Positions 1-9,160 of a stretch of 49,147 bases of DNA are shown one piece after another. The DNA lies in the NCBI GenBank assembly GCA_913060775.1, contig CAJXVN010000002.1, positions 1-49,147 of the forward strand, given 5' to 3'. Position numbers and translations under genes: made by a program. This stretch comes from an uncultured Gammaproteobacteria bacterium (GTDB taxonomy: Bacteria; Pseudomonadota; Gammaproteobacteria; Immundisolibacterales; Immundisolibacteraceae). The notes below the pieces were generated by a model, which worked only from the letters and a program-made list of their open reading frames with translations, did not search any database and was not told the origin of the DNA. Every line of letters begins with the position of its first letter. Position 1 is the stretch's first letter.

Positions 1-48
1 TCTACACTATCCTCTTCGTCGGCAGCGTCAGATGTGTATAAGAGACAG
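1..48 (+). other. Illumina Nextera adapter and index (sequencing artefact)
   Basis: Bases 1-7 match the end of the P5 flow-cell oligo. Bases 8-15 (TATCCTCT) match a standard i5 index. Bases 16-29 are the Nextera read-1 adapter, and bases 30-48 are the 19-base Tn5 mosaic end AGATGTGTATAAGAGACAG. This is library-construction sequence left at the contig end, not genomic DNA. It interrupts aspS, whose real reading frame runs to base 49. Frames crossing it give the well-known artefact peptides MYKRQ (plus strand) and [11 protein letters not shown] (minus strand). Confidence 0.98.
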
Positions 49-1343
49 ATCCAGAGCGGTGCCCATTCGCATTCATATAGGTCCAGATCAGCGGCCATCC
101 GCTCGCGCAGGTGGCTGAGTGAATCGTTGACCACTTTCCTGATATCCGCACCAAAAAACAGCAGATCGCCGGCCTCAGCACCCGTCCGCTCAAGAACGGC
201 CGCAACAACATCGTCGGGCAGAAACTTAAGTATCGGCGACTGTAACTCCACTCCACCATCAGCCGCCGGGTTAAGCTTGATATACGCCAGCCCTTTGGCA
301 CCAAACCGCTTAACGAATTCGGTGTATCCGTCAATCTCTCGGCGGGTTAATCGATCAACCCCGCCCGGAAGGCGCAGCGCAGCGATTCGCGATCCGTCAT
401 CATTCGCCGGCCCGGAGAACACTTTGAAATCGACCTGTGTGAACAGGTCGCCCACCTCGACCAATTCCAGCGGGATACGCATATCGGGGCGATCGGTGCC
501 AAACCGATTAACCGCATCGGCATAGGTCATGGTGGGGAACGGCCCCGGTAACTCTACGCCCAGGGTCTCGTCAAACAACCCACGGACCATGCTTTCAGTC
601 GTGTCCATGATTTGCTGCTGGTCAACGAAAGACGCTTCAATATCAATTTGGGTAAATTCTGGCTGTCGATCGGCCCGCAGATCCTCATCACGGAAACAGC
701 GGGCGACCTGAAAGTAACGATCAACGCCCGACATCATTAGCAGTTGTTTAAATAATTGCGGCGACTGTGGCAACGCGTAAAAGTCATTCGCGTGCACGCG
801 GCTGGGGACCAGGTAATCTCTCGCCCCTTCCGGCGTTGCCTTGGTCAGAATTGGCGTCTCTACGTCAATGAACCCCTGCTGATCAAGAAAATTACGCACA
901 TAGGTGGTTGCCTTCGAACGCAGTGCCAGCCGGTTGAACATCTCCGGTCTGCGCAGGTCGACATAACGGTAGCGCAGCCGGATATCATCATGGACGTCAT
1001 CGTCATCCAGCTGAAACGGCGGAGTTTTGGCACTATTCAACAGCACCACTTCCTTACCGAGCAGCTCCACCGCTCCACTGGCAAGGTCTGGGTTAACGGT
1101 TCCGTCGGGCCGCGCTCGAAGCCGCCCAGTCACTTTTAATACAAACTCATTGCGCACCCGTTCAGCCAGCGCAAAGGCCTCTACCGTATCCGGATCAATC
1201 ACCACCTGAGCCAGGCCAGTACGATCACGCAAATCGATAAAGATCACGCCCCCATGATCACGGCGCCGATGCACCCAACCACACAGGGTGACAGTCTGGT
1301 CGATCATTTCGGCGTTAATATCGCCGCAGTAGTGGCTGCGCAC
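49..1343 (-). CDS. aspS: Aspartyl-tRNA synthetase, 3' end truncated by contig edge
   Basis: Class II aminoacyl-tRNA synthetase that charges tRNA-Asp in the cytoplasm. The frame begins at a GTG (1341-1343) and reads [20 protein letters not shown], matching the start of bacterial AspRS. An N-terminal OB-fold ([21 protein letters not shown]) binds the anticodon. Then come the class II catalytic motifs: [10 protein letters not shown], a motif 1 region with [16 protein letters not shown], and motif 2 with [18 protein letters not shown]. The bacterial GAD insertion follows. The frame is open to base 49, where it ends in WAPLWI, an AspRS signature, at about residue 431. Full-length proteins have about 590 residues, so the rest lies beyond the adapter. 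The gene follows fmdB on the same strand, with a stem-loop between them. Confidence 0.95.
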
Positions 1344-1418
1344 AGAAATTTTTCCTCAATTAGCTAAAGTAACGGCTAACCGGCGTTGAACCGGACCGTT
1401 TGGGTGGATGTTAAACCA

Positions 1419-1446
1419 GAGAGGCCCACAGCGAAGTGGGCCTCTC
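1419..1446 (-). terminator. Stem-loop between fmdB and aspS
   Basis: A perfect 11-bp inverted repeat with arms at 1419-1429 and 1436-1446 and a 6-base loop. On the minus strand it lies 36 bases after the fmdB stop and before aspS. The following tract is only weakly T-rich (CTGGTTTAAC), so it may be a partial terminator or an RNA-stability hairpin that uncouples aspS from fmdB. Confidence 0.55.
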
Positions 1447-1482
1447 CATCAAATTGAACCGGCAAACAAGCCAGGCACTCGA

Positions 1483-1791
1483 TCAGGCAGCCGAAGCCGT
1501 AGAATTCCCCGAGGAATCAGATGTACTGGTCGGAGCGGCTGGCTCAGCTGAGGTCTTAGCAGCGGTTTTAGTGGTAGTTGCCTCACTGGCCGCCGATGGG
1601 TCGGTAGATTTATTTTTAAAGTCAGTCTCGTACCAGCCAGTACCCTTCAACTGAAAGCCCGGTGCCGATATTTTCTTTTCAAATTTAGATACGCCACATT
1701 CGGGGCAGTCAACCAGAGGGGCGTCTGTCACCTTTTGCAGCACGTCTTTACTATGTCCACACTCAAGACAGTGATACTCGTATATTGGCAT
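1483..1791 (-). CDS. FmdB/CxxC zinc-ribbon regulatory-family protein
   Basis: A 102-residue protein of the FmdB family. It begins MPIYEYHCLECGH and has two CxxC pairs (CLEC near residues 8-11 and CPEC near 29-32) that form a zinc ribbon. This is followed by GFQLKGTGWYETDFK, typical of the family. The last 40 residues are low-complexity Ala/Thr/Ser, also typical. The family is named after a proposed regulator of formamidase genes, but its biochemical role is uncertain. It commonly sits just upstream of aspS in gammaproteobacteria, as here, which marks this end of the window as core chromosome. Confidence 0.88.
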   Translation of the reverse strand: MPIYEYHCLECGHSKDVLQKVTDAPLVDCPECGVSKFEKKISAPGFQLKGTGWYETDFKNKSTDPSAASEATTTKTAAKTSAEPAAPTSTSDSSGNSTASAA

Positions 1792-1898
1792 AACCAGTTA
1801 ACTCCAATCTAAGCTGATTTCTAAATCACGATAATACTCAGTGGGCTTTTTTAACCTTACCGAGCAGCCCCGACTCGTTGTTTAACAGTACTTACCTG

Positions 1899-2501
1899 TT
1901 AATCGGCAGGATGAGCCTGCAGATACTGCTCGATAAACATCATCCGGTCGTTCCCCCACCAGATCTGATCATCCAGCATCATCATCGGCGCACCGTAAAC
2001 CCCGGCAGCATGAGCTTTAACTCGAGATTTTTCAAACCGTTGAGCAGCAGCGTCAGAATTAACAAAAGCCAGAAAATCACTAGCGTTCCAGCCCATATCA
2101 TTAGCAATTTTAGTCAGAAAACCATCATCGTTGGCGTCCTGACCGCCAACACCCCACAACTCGTGGAATACCTTACTGACGTAGGCTTCGACGTCGCCCT
2201 GGTCAATGGCAAAAAAGGTCCCGGCGTTAACGCGTTTTCCGACCATCCCCGAAGGGAACGCAAAAGGAACACCGTAGTGGTCAGCCCAACGATTCAAGTC
2301 CTGCATCAGCGCACGGATTTTAGGCTTAACCTTCTGGTTTGACGGACCATAATTCCCGGCCGCTAATTTGGCGGTGGGAATATCCATGACGTTGTATTCC
2401 AGCGAGTAACCATATTTTTTGGCTAACTGCGGTAACTGTGTAATCGCCAGATAGCTAAACGGGCTAATGAAGTCAAAGTAAAAATCTATCTTCCGGCTCA
2501 T
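1899..2501 (-). CDS. 2-hydroxychromene-2-carboxylate isomerase-like protein (NahD family, DsbA fold)
   Basis: A 200-residue protein of the kappa-class glutathione transferase/DsbA fold. It starts MSRKIDFYFDFISPFSYLA; the family's glutathione-site signature is the [FY]DFxSPxSY segment. Later GVYGAPMMMLDDQIWWGNDRM matches the conserved cis-Pro region (GAP) and C-terminal GxDRL-like segment. Members isomerise 2-hydroxychromene-2-carboxylate to trans-o-hydroxybenzylidenepyruvate in naphthalene and other polycyclic-aromatic pathways. The ATG at 2501 is chosen because AAGGAG lies 9 bases upstream; an in-frame GTG/ATG extension to 2537 has no such site. A terminator lies between it and the upstream ferredoxin gene, so it probably has its own promoter. 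Exact substrate is inferred. Confidence 0.82.
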   Translation of the reverse strand: MSRKIDFYFDFISPFSYLAITQLPQLAKKYGYSLEYNVMDIPTAKLAAGNYGPSNQKVKPKIRALMQDLNRWADHYGVPFAFPSGMVGKRVNAGTFFAIDQGDVEAYVSKVFHELWGVGGQDANDDGFLTKIANDMGWNASDFLAFVNSDAAAQRFEKSRVKAHAAGVYGAPMMMLDDQIWWGNDRMMFIEQYLQAHPAD

Positions 2502-2583
2502 AACTGACCACTCCTTGAATTGAGTAACTGGTGTCACCGGTAGCCGACTTCAACCGGACAAACAACATCATAATGCAGAAACG

Positions 2584-2611
2584 AAAAAAGCCGGGCAATC
2601 ATGCCCGGCTT
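2584..2611 (-). terminator. Rho-independent terminator after the ferredoxin gene
   Basis: A perfect 9-bp stem (arms 2588-2596 and 2603-2611) with a 6-base loop. Read on the minus strand it is followed by TTTTTT. It closes the YCF48-RND-ferredoxin transcription unit about 50 bases after the ferredoxin stop. Confidence 0.85.
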
Positions 2612-2661
2612 AAATATCGGCTATTAGCACCTGTCTACCTTAACAGAACAGTTCCTTCGCA

Positions 2662-2976
2662 CTAGGCAGCAGTGATACAGACGTGCCCGTCATCAACCGT
2701 CACCGGATAGGACTTTAATGGCACCACACAGGGGAAAGCGGTCGGTTCGCCCGATTTCAGATCGAATCGCCCACCATGAAAGGGGCATTCAATTTCCAGC
2801 CCTTCCTGATAGCCGTCGGTCATCCATGCCATACCGTGGGTACACATGTCATCGACCACGTAGTAGTCACCCTCGAACTCCCACACGGAAAGCGCCGGAA
2901 ACCCTTCCGGGTTTACCTGCAATGGCGCTTCCTCTTTTACCTCGTCTGTTTTACATAATTTAATTAAGTCGGCCAT
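2662..2976 (-). CDS. Rieske [2Fe-2S] ferredoxin, RHD electron carrier
   Basis: A 104-residue soluble Rieske ferredoxin. The cluster motifs are CTHG (near residues 45-48) and CPFHGG (near 64-69), giving the C-x-H ... C-x2-H ligands with the usual spacing. The length is that of NahAb/BphA3-type carriers that pass electrons from a flavin reductase to a ring-hydroxylating dioxygenase. It is the only stand-alone Rieske ferredoxin in the window and follows the RND permease gene by 65 bases on the same strand. Because the window has seven oxygenase alpha genes, this one carrier may serve several of them (inference). A terminator follows directly. Confidence 0.9.
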   Translation of the reverse strand: MADLIKLCKTDEVKEEAPLQVNPEGFPALSVWEFEGDYYVVDDMCTHGMAWMTDGYQEGLEIECPFHGGRFDLKSGEPTAFPCVVPLKSYPVTVDDGHVCITAA

Positions 2977-3041
2977 AACCCTTGCCTGAAATTTACGATC
3001 ACTGCTCCGGCTATTGCCGGTACGGAAGCCCGAAAGTATAC

Positions 3042-5396
3042 CTAAACCGAGGCTCCAGATTGAACCCCTTCACTTTTTTCGTCTTCAGACTCAAACACAA
3101 AATCCGGCTTAAAGACATAAACCATGGCGGGAATGAGTAGCAAAGAACTAATCGCAGAAACCGATAACCAGAGCGCTATCAATAAACCCATTTCCGCCTG
3201 AAACCGCAACGATGAGGTGTACCAGAGCAATACGCTTAGAATCATGGTAGCACCGGTCACCAGCACACCCCGGCCAGCGGTTAGCAGGGATCCACGCAGG
3301 GCAGCATTCAGGTTCTTGTTTTCCAGGTATCGCTCGCGAATACCATCAACAATGTAAAACGCATAATCGACCCCAAGACCAATACCCAGTGCGGCCACCG
3401 GCAGTGTATTAATATTCATACCAATGTCCTGCCAGTACATAAATGCGAAAGTAACCGCATTGGACATCAATACCAGTGGGATAAAAAACAATCCCGCAAC
3501 TGTCGACCGGTAGGCGAAGGCTGCCAATGAGAACAGCACCAGCAGGGCCAGAGAAATACTCTCAATTTGTCCCCTGAAGATTTCCTCATTAACCGCAGCG
3601 AGCACGCCGATGAGCCCACCTGCTAGCTTATATTCCGCATTTTCCAGCGGATTGTTCGCGATGTACTCCTTAATTCGGGAGATCGCGGTGCGAATGGTCT
3701 CCCCCTTATGGTCGCGAAAGAAAGCAGTGATCGCCCCAACCTGATAGTTGACGTCCGAGAAGCGGTCAATATCGCCCGGATCCGACCCCTGAAGATACAT
3801 ATAGATGAGCTCTCCATTGATATTGGGATCGGTGCCAAACTCATCAAATCGGGTATTGCCCTCATGAAGACTGACGTTAACCGGTCCAATCAAATCGACA
3901 AGCGACACCGTGCCGCCAATTTCGGGTTGATTCTCCAAAGAACGCTGAAAGTTCTCCATATTTCTTAATACGCTGGGCTGTTTGAGCACGTCCCCTTCCT
4001 TGCCCTCAACCACCACGAACATTCGATCACTGCCCTGAAAGGCCTGATTGATCGCGTCTGCATCTTCGTTATATCGCGAATCGGACCAGAGTAGAGGCGA
4101 CCCGGGGTTCGCGTCACCAACGGTGACGTTAAATGCAAAATACCCGGACACCAGAAATACCAGCATAGCGAGCACGAGAATCACCATCGACCCCTTACCA
4201 ATCACTATATCTGCGCAGCGATTGAGCAATTTCTCGATAAACACACCGGTGTTAATCGGAAAAGCCACCTGTTCAGGCCGTCTTACCCAGGAGAGCAGTA
4301 CCGGCGTCAGGATGATGGCACTGAATGCGATAGTGGAAACCCAGATACTGCCGATGACCGCCGTCTTCTGCAGCAACGGCATTGGCATTGCATAGACCAC
4401 CATCACGGCAGCCGTATCCGTCGCCACCCCGAGCATACCGGGACGGAATAGCGCCTTCATACTAGCCTTTGATGCTTCAATCGTATTCAAACCACGGGCT
4501 ATTTCATCGTCAAAAGCCGTGGAAAGCTGAACAGCATGAGAGATCACCCTGGCAGACACCAGAAAAGCAATAACAATAATCAGCGGATCAAAATTAATCC
4601 CCAGCAGCGCCGCCATACCCAGTGCCCACGCACCACTCATTGCCCCGGACAGGAGTGGCAGCAGCACGCCCCGAAACGTACGAACCGTGACAAACAGCAC
4701 AAACGCCATCGCGGCAACGGTCCAGCCAAAAATCTGCAGTGTTTCCGGCAGAAAATGAATGACCCAGCCGGTCAAAATGGGTTCACCCACCACGCGTACA
4801 CTGACGCCGGGGGATTCGTGCTCTGCAACAATCGACTGAATGCTGGCAAATATCTTTTCATAGTCGATCAGCCGATCAATGAAATCGACCGTTATCAACG
4901 CTGATTTCTGATCCAGCGACACATAGCGGCCATACACCAGCGGGTTAGAAAGCACGGCCTGACGCAGTTCTTCGATTTCCCGATCATTAGCCGGCAAATC
5001 GGGAAACATCATCGGTTCGGTTTCGATGCCGTAAGTCGATGCCTTGATATCCTTCAATTTCCGCGAAGCCAGCGAGATGATCTGATACTGACTGGCCGCA
5101 GGCACGTAATCCATGGCCTGAGTAATACTCTGGATTTTCTCCAGAATTTCTCGGCGAAAAATATCCCCCTCTTCAACCGTAACCATCACACTAACAATGT
5201 TGGATCCACCAAAGGTTTCCTTATATTCATCGTTAGTTGAAATATAGGGATGGTCCACCGGTAGCAAGTCCTGAAACACCGTTTTGATGCTTACCTGGGT
5301 GGAAAAACCTGCCATTATCGCCGTGAGGCCAAAGAGAACCCCAACCACCACCCAACGACGGTGTACGCAGAAATCAACAAATTTATCTAACATCAT
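3042..5396 (-). CDS. RND/MMPL-family permease
   Basis: A large inner-membrane protein of about 784 residues. An N-terminal membrane helix (RRWVVVGVLFGLTAIMAGF) precedes a large extracytoplasmic domain, then a block of helices near residues 220-370. A second helix-domain-helix half begins near residue 395 (MVILVLAMLVFLVSGYFAF). The conserved GIGLGVDYAFYIVDGIRER segment near residue 680 is typical of the MMPL/sterol-sensing RND branch. Such permeases, linked with YCF48-like and DUF1302 genes, are frequent in hydrocarbon- and steroid-degradation clusters and probably move hydrophobic substrates. The direction of transport is not known. Tandem ATGs at 5396 and 5393 follow GAAGG; 5393 has the better spacing. 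The upstream neighbour is the YCF48-like gene, 84 bases away. Confidence 0.85.
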   Translation of the reverse strand: MMLDKFVDFCVHRRWVVVGVLFGLTAIMAGFSTQVSIKTVFQDLLPVDHPYISTNDEYKETFGGSNIVSVMVTVEEGDIFRREILEKIQSITQAMDYVPAASQYQIISLASRKLKDIKASTYGIETEPMMFPDLPANDREIEELRQAVLSNPLVYGRYVSLDQKSALITVDFIDRLIDYEKIFASIQSIVAEHESPGVSVRVVGEPILTGWVIHFLPETLQIFGWTVAAMAFVLFVTVRTFRGVLLPLLSGAMSGAWALGMAALLGINFDPLIIVIAFLVSARVISHAVQLSTAFDDEIARGLNTIEASKASMKALFRPGMLGVATDTAAVMVVYAMPMPLLQKTAVIGSIWVSTIAFSAIILTPVLLSWVRRPEQVAFPINTGVFIEKLLNRCADIVIGKGSMVILVLAMLVFLVSGYFAFNVTVGDANPGSPLLWSDSRYNEDADAINQAFQGSDRMFVVVEGKEGDVLKQPSVLRNMENFQRSLENQPEIGGTVSLVDLIGPVNVSLHEGNTRFDEFGTDPNINGELIYMYLQGSDPGDIDRFSDVNYQVGAITAFFRDHKGETIRTAISRIKEYIANNPLENAEYKLAGGLIGVLAAVNEEIFRGQIESISLALLVLFSLAAFAYRSTVAGLFFIPLVLMSNAVTFAFMYWQDIGMNINTLPVAALGIGLGVDYAFYIVDGIRERYLENKNLNAALRGSLLTAGRGVLVTGATMILSVLLWYTSSLRFQAEMGLLIALWLSVSAISSLLLIPAMVYVFKPDFVFESEDEKSEGVQSGASV

Positions 5397-5480
5397 CAAC
5401 CTTCAGATTCGATTTATTTAAGGTTCAACACCCGGCGGCGTGAAATCCTGATGACCTTCTATACAAGCAGCAAAAAAGAC

Positions 5481-6473
5481 TTACTTCAACCGGCCAAACA
5501 ACTTCAAAGCGCCGTCTTTCCAGAGCGCTAACTTCTGGCCGGATAAATAAATGCCCCCGTGGCCGGGCTGCACACCCGAATACCAGACATTACCCCGAGA
5601 TCCCAGGTTCTCCTCGATCCACTGGTCCTTGACCGGATCGAACAGCAATAACGCACCTTTTTCACCAACCGCCAGCCATTCGTTACCGTTCTGGGCGATA
5701 CCGTAAAGGTGCTTAGTGGTCGGCGACTTAACCACCACCCAGGTCTCACCATCGTCACTGCTACTAATGACATGTCCATCGACACCCGCCGCGAGCCCAT
5801 GGCCGGACTCATTAAAGGCAATGGCCATCAGACTGCTATCCAGTGGTGTTTCCTTGGCTACCCAGGTTTCACCCTGATCATCGCTACAACTAATTTGCCC
5901 GAATTCGCCAGCCACGCAGACACGCCCCTCACGAGCAAACGCAACGTCATTCCAGGCAACATCGTCACCGCCGGACACTAGCGTCCAGGTTTCACCCTTG
6001 TCGGTGCTGGACAATATCGAACCGTACTCTGCGGTCGCCCATACCCGACCATCTGGCGCAATTTCTGCTCGAAACATCTTCTTCGCAAAGTCGCCCAGAG
6101 GGGCGGGGACGGACTGCCAACTAGCACCGCCATCGGCCGTATGGAGAGTCTCTCCTTCGTTGCCAATCACAACGGCGGTCTGAGTGTCCCAGGCTGCGAT
6201 GGAATGAAGATGATTAATAGTCGGCGTCGGTTGAACGCGAAACGTTTCGCCGCGGTCGTCACTACGGACGATCTTGCCATTTTTACCGACCGCCCAGACC
6301 ACCTGATCATCCGGAATCGCGACATCATAGAACCGATCCCGTAACTCGATGATTTGCTCAGCAACGAACACGTCCGGTAATTCCACATCCACCGTAGAAA
6401 GCCAGCCAAGTGCTGCAACCACAACCACTGGAGGCACCAAAGACTTGATACGAAAACCCTGTTTAGCAGCCAT
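5481..6473 (-). CDS. YCF48-like beta-propeller protein, exported
   Basis: A 330-residue protein. An N-terminal hydrophobic segment (SLVPPVVVVAALGWLSTV) looks like a signal anchor. The rest consists of repeats with SxDxGxTW-type elements: SDDRGETF, TADGGASW, STDKGETW, SDDQGETW and SSDDGETW. These are the BNR/Asp-box-like blades of the YCF48/HCF136 family. The plant and cyanobacterial relatives help photosystem II assembly; in heterotrophs the family often sits beside RND permease and DUF1302 genes in catabolic clusters, where its role is unproven. It is likely a periplasmic or membrane-bound partner of the permease gene directly downstream. The start ATG has AAGAGG just upstream. Confidence 0.8.
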   Translation of the reverse strand: MAAKQGFRIKSLVPPVVVVAALGWLSTVDVELPDVFVAEQIIELRDRFYDVAIPDDQVVWAVGKNGKIVRSDDRGETFRVQPTPTINHLHSIAAWDTQTAVVIGNEGETLHTADGGASWQSVPAPLGDFAKKMFRAEIAPDGRVWATAEYGSILSSTDKGETWTLVSGGDDVAWNDVAFAREGRVCVAGEFGQISCSDDQGETWVAKETPLDSSLMAIAFNESGHGLAAGVDGHVISSSDDGETWVVVKSPTTKHLYGIAQNGNEWLAVGEKGALLLFDPVKDQWIEENLGSRGNVWYSGVQPGHGGIYLSGQKLALWKDGALKLFGRLK

Positions 6474-6871
6474 AACCTCTTAAACAACTCCTGGACAAGA
6501 TGGTTTCAGGCGCGGCCACAAGACTGACCGATCGCCCGTTTAAAAAAAAAAGAGCTATTCGTTTGCTCCACTCTACCCGACTAACCCATTTACAAATAGT
6601 GTTCATCGCTGTCGATTGCCAGCAAATTCCTCCCTCAAAGGAGGCTTATAGTCGCTACAGGTACCCAATTTCCGGTTGTTCAATTCGGGGTGTAACCGCA
6701 GCCCTCTCCCGGGTTGCAGGCAAATAGAAACCGGCAAAACGCTAAACCCACTAAAATGCTGCAGGTGCTAACAAAGCGGAGCGCAAACTTACCCTATTTT
6801 GCGCTGGGAAGATATATGCCCAGCACCTTTTTTTAACGGAAAAAAGAGCGATAAGTCTTTAAAAAGCAGAC
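6474..6871. other. Intergenic region upstream of the YCF48-like gene
   Basis: About 400 bases between the DUF1302 terminator and the YCF48-like start codon. I find no convincing gene. A short 5-bp hairpin with arms CCTCC and GGAGG lies at 6629-6644. The region probably carries the promoter for the YCF48-RND-ferredoxin unit on the minus strand, but no sigma-70 box pair stands out. Confidence 0.5.
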
Positions 6872-6911
6872 AAAAAAAATGGCCCCCAGCATTACCGCTG
6901 GGAGCCATTTA
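6872..6911 (-). terminator. Rho-independent terminator after the DUF1302 gene
   Basis: A 12-bp stem with one mismatch (arms 6879-6890 and 6897-6908) and a 6-base loop. On the minus strand it is followed by eight T residues. It lies just past the DUF1302 stop codon and separates that gene from the YCF48-RND-ferredoxin unit. Confidence 0.88.
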
Positions 6912-6931
6912 AAACAATTACCTGACGATCA

Positions 6932-8896
6932 TTAGAACTGGTAGGTAATGCGTGCTACCAACTGGTCGTTATCGTCCAGCGTACCTAACAGACGCGTATC
7001 GTTTTCAACAAAACCCAGGTTCTGAGTTTTGCTATGCCGGGGCAGGAAAATATCCGCTTCCAACCTTACCCGCCAATGATCACCAAACACGAAGTCGACC
7101 GAGGGGATAAGGAACATGTCGAAATTCCCAAGATCCACACCAACCGCTAAACCAGGATTAATGGTGTCGTAGGCATAGTTCAAGGTAATGGCATTGGTGA
7201 GAATCGTGGAATGCTCACGCTTGTTTGCGCCATACCCGAACAGATCCAGGATATCGTCATCTTTATCAAAGTTGGTGATCCAGGTATCGAACAACTGGAC
7301 CGTCCAGAACGATGGCCGTTGGGTACCGAGCAGGTCCATCAAGTTCAGGTTTTTATCAAACCCGACCATGATCCGCAGAGTATCTTTTTCAACAACCTTA
7401 CCAAGACCAGGTACCGACATAGTCAATAACGCAGGAGCCTGAGCAAATGCCGCGTTGGGGATAGTAGGATCATATGCAGTCGCTGCCGCCGCTGCCGCGC
7501 TATCGTTACTGTTACGTAACAACGGAGTACACCCTAAGACCGCTACCCCATCGACACAACCTGCACCAAACGCTCCAAGATCAATAAAGGTATTGGTGCC
7601 CGTGTTGTAGGGTTTGTTGGGTGTAAACGCTAACTCAGCTCTGGCAACCAGATCGAAGGATTCTGAATAAGCATTCATCGACGCGGCAAACGTCTCAATC
7701 TCTGGCGAGATCAGATTGGTTGCATTCTGACTGGTAACCGGTCCATTTAGCGCAGTAGCCTGACCCCATTCGCCATAGTTGGTCGAACCGCCAAACACCG
7801 GATTACGCACGGTAATCCCGTCATTATCCAGGCCGCGCCAGTAGGCTAACGAGTAACCGATCTGGTTATAGACACCCGACCAACGGATACCAAAATTCTC
7901 ATCGTCCTCATCGCCGGCACTGTGGTGAAAATTCTGCGGGCCAATAATTGAGTTGATTACATTGTTACCGCTCCACGGCTGTGGTGCCCAGCGCTGGCCC
8001 TGAAGTGGTGCAGTCGTACCGACATCGCCGCCCTCATCCCAACCGGGCCGATAGAGTAATTGCAAGGTGCCGCCCCATTCAGGGATATCAATTTCAACAT
8101 TGGCCAGAATCAGAGGCTTACGCAGCTCTTCGTTTTCTGTTTCCAGAAAACTACGCCAGGTCAGGTCGTAACCGTGGACAATATCCATGGCACGGAAGAA
8201 ATCGGTTTCTCCCCAAACCACCTGCTGCTTACCCAACTTGAAATGAGTGCGCTCACCCACATCAAAAGTCACATAGAGCTCACGCATCATGTCGTGAAAA
8301 CGGTTCTGGTCGTAATCGGACAGGAAAGTCCCCTGGGCCCCAGCACCAAACGCGGAGGAATTTAACCCGGTGAATGGCGTTGTATCACAAAAACCATTAC
8401 CAGACGGGGAAGGCTGACACGCCCCAACTTGTACAGCGTTAAACGGACCGCCGGGCAACCCACCTGTAGCAAGCAAAGTCGCAAAATCAGCCGCCGTTGT
8501 TCCAGGGGCGCCTATACCGAGGACACTTACGTCGTGATTAGTGACCGCGATAGGCCCTAAAATCGAGGTGTTTTCCAGCCCTTTTTCGTAGCTGGTTTCG
8601 TGCTCTTCGACGACGCGAAACACACTACCTATCTGGAATGCACCAAAATCCCAGGAAGATTCAATCTTGCCGGAAAACCGCGCCATGGAAAGCTCGTGTC
8701 GACCGCCCTGCGAGGTCTCGGTTAGTCCATTTTTCCAGGTGGTGTTATTGGAAAGATTCATGGAAAAGTGAGCACGGGCATAGCCGCTGTACTCAAATTC
8801 AACGGCGGTAGCAGGGGTTGCTACGCCCGCCAGCACCACTGCACTCGCGGCACCCAGCCGTAGCGAGCGTTTTAAGCCTCTCGGGATAATCATCAT
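6932..8896 (-). CDS. DUF1302 family outer-membrane protein
   Basis: A 654-residue exported protein. The start chosen is ATG 8896 (a second ATG is at 8893), preceded by AGAGG. A TTG-initiated extension to 8929 would put charged residues ahead of the signal peptide. The signal peptide has a basic start (MMIIPRGLKRSLRLG), a hydrophobic core, and a TPATA-VEF cleavage region. Mature features fit DUF1302: SGYARAHFSMNLSN at the start, KLGKQQVVWGETDFFRAMDIVHGYDL, and an alternating aromatic C-terminus ending RITYQF, as in outer-membrane beta-barrels. The family is linked to uptake or handling of hydrophobic compounds in degraders. Its usual companion DUF1329 gene is not in this window. Confidence 0.85.
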   Translation of the reverse strand: MMIIPRGLKRSLRLGAASAVVLAGVATPATAVEFEYSGYARAHFSMNLSNNTTWKNGLTETSQGGRHELSMARFSGKIESSWDFGAFQIGSVFRVVEEHETSYEKGLENTSILGPIAVTNHDVSVLGIGAPGTTAADFATLLATGGLPGGPFNAVQVGACQPSPSGNGFCDTTPFTGLNSSAFGAGAQGTFLSDYDQNRFHDMMRELYVTFDVGERTHFKLGKQQVVWGETDFFRAMDIVHGYDLTWRSFLETENEELRKPLILANVEIDIPEWGGTLQLLYRPGWDEGGDVGTTAPLQGQRWAPQPWSGNNVINSIIGPQNFHHSAGDEDDENFGIRWSGVYNQIGYSLAYWRGLDNDGITVRNPVFGGSTNYGEWGQATALNGPVTSQNATNLISPEIETFAASMNAYSESFDLVARAELAFTPNKPYNTGTNTFIDLGAFGAGCVDGVAVLGCTPLLRNSNDSAAAAAATAYDPTIPNAAFAQAPALLTMSVPGLGKVVEKDTLRIMVGFDKNLNLMDLLGTQRPSFWTVQLFDTWITNFDKDDDILDLFGYGANKREHSTILTNAITLNYAYDTINPGLAVGVDLGNFDMFLIPSVDFVFGDHWRVRLEADIFLPRHSKTQNLGFVENDTRLLGTLDDNDQLVARITYQF

Positions 8897-9160
8897 TTCA
8901 ACGCCTCTGTTGGTAGACAAACTTAACAACTAACTTTAATTATTATGCTTAACAAACTGCTTTTTATACAGATATTCGATTTATGTCAATTTTCTATTGG
9001 CTGAATCGAGAACAGCCCTCCAGACAACTGAACACGCCTGGTCTGGATTTTACTGGAGGCAACACTTAACACCGTTAGCAGCAGCAATTCCCTGTCACCC
9101 TGCTAACTCCTCCGTAACACTTTCAAACCCGTAATTTTTTACTGCCGGTAACCGGCCCGT

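Noticed and set aside
33-334. Minus-strand frame of 110 residues at the contig edge
   Set aside because: It is in a different frame from aspS, which shows clear AspRS motifs, and its end is adapter.
34-525. Plus-strand open frame starting MYKRQ
   Set aside because: It begins inside the Nextera adapter and runs antisense to aspS; the first residues are a known adapter artefact.
7981-8365. Plus-strand open frames within the DUF1302 gene
   Set aside because: They are antisense shadows of a gene with a signal peptide, barrel-like C-terminus and terminator.
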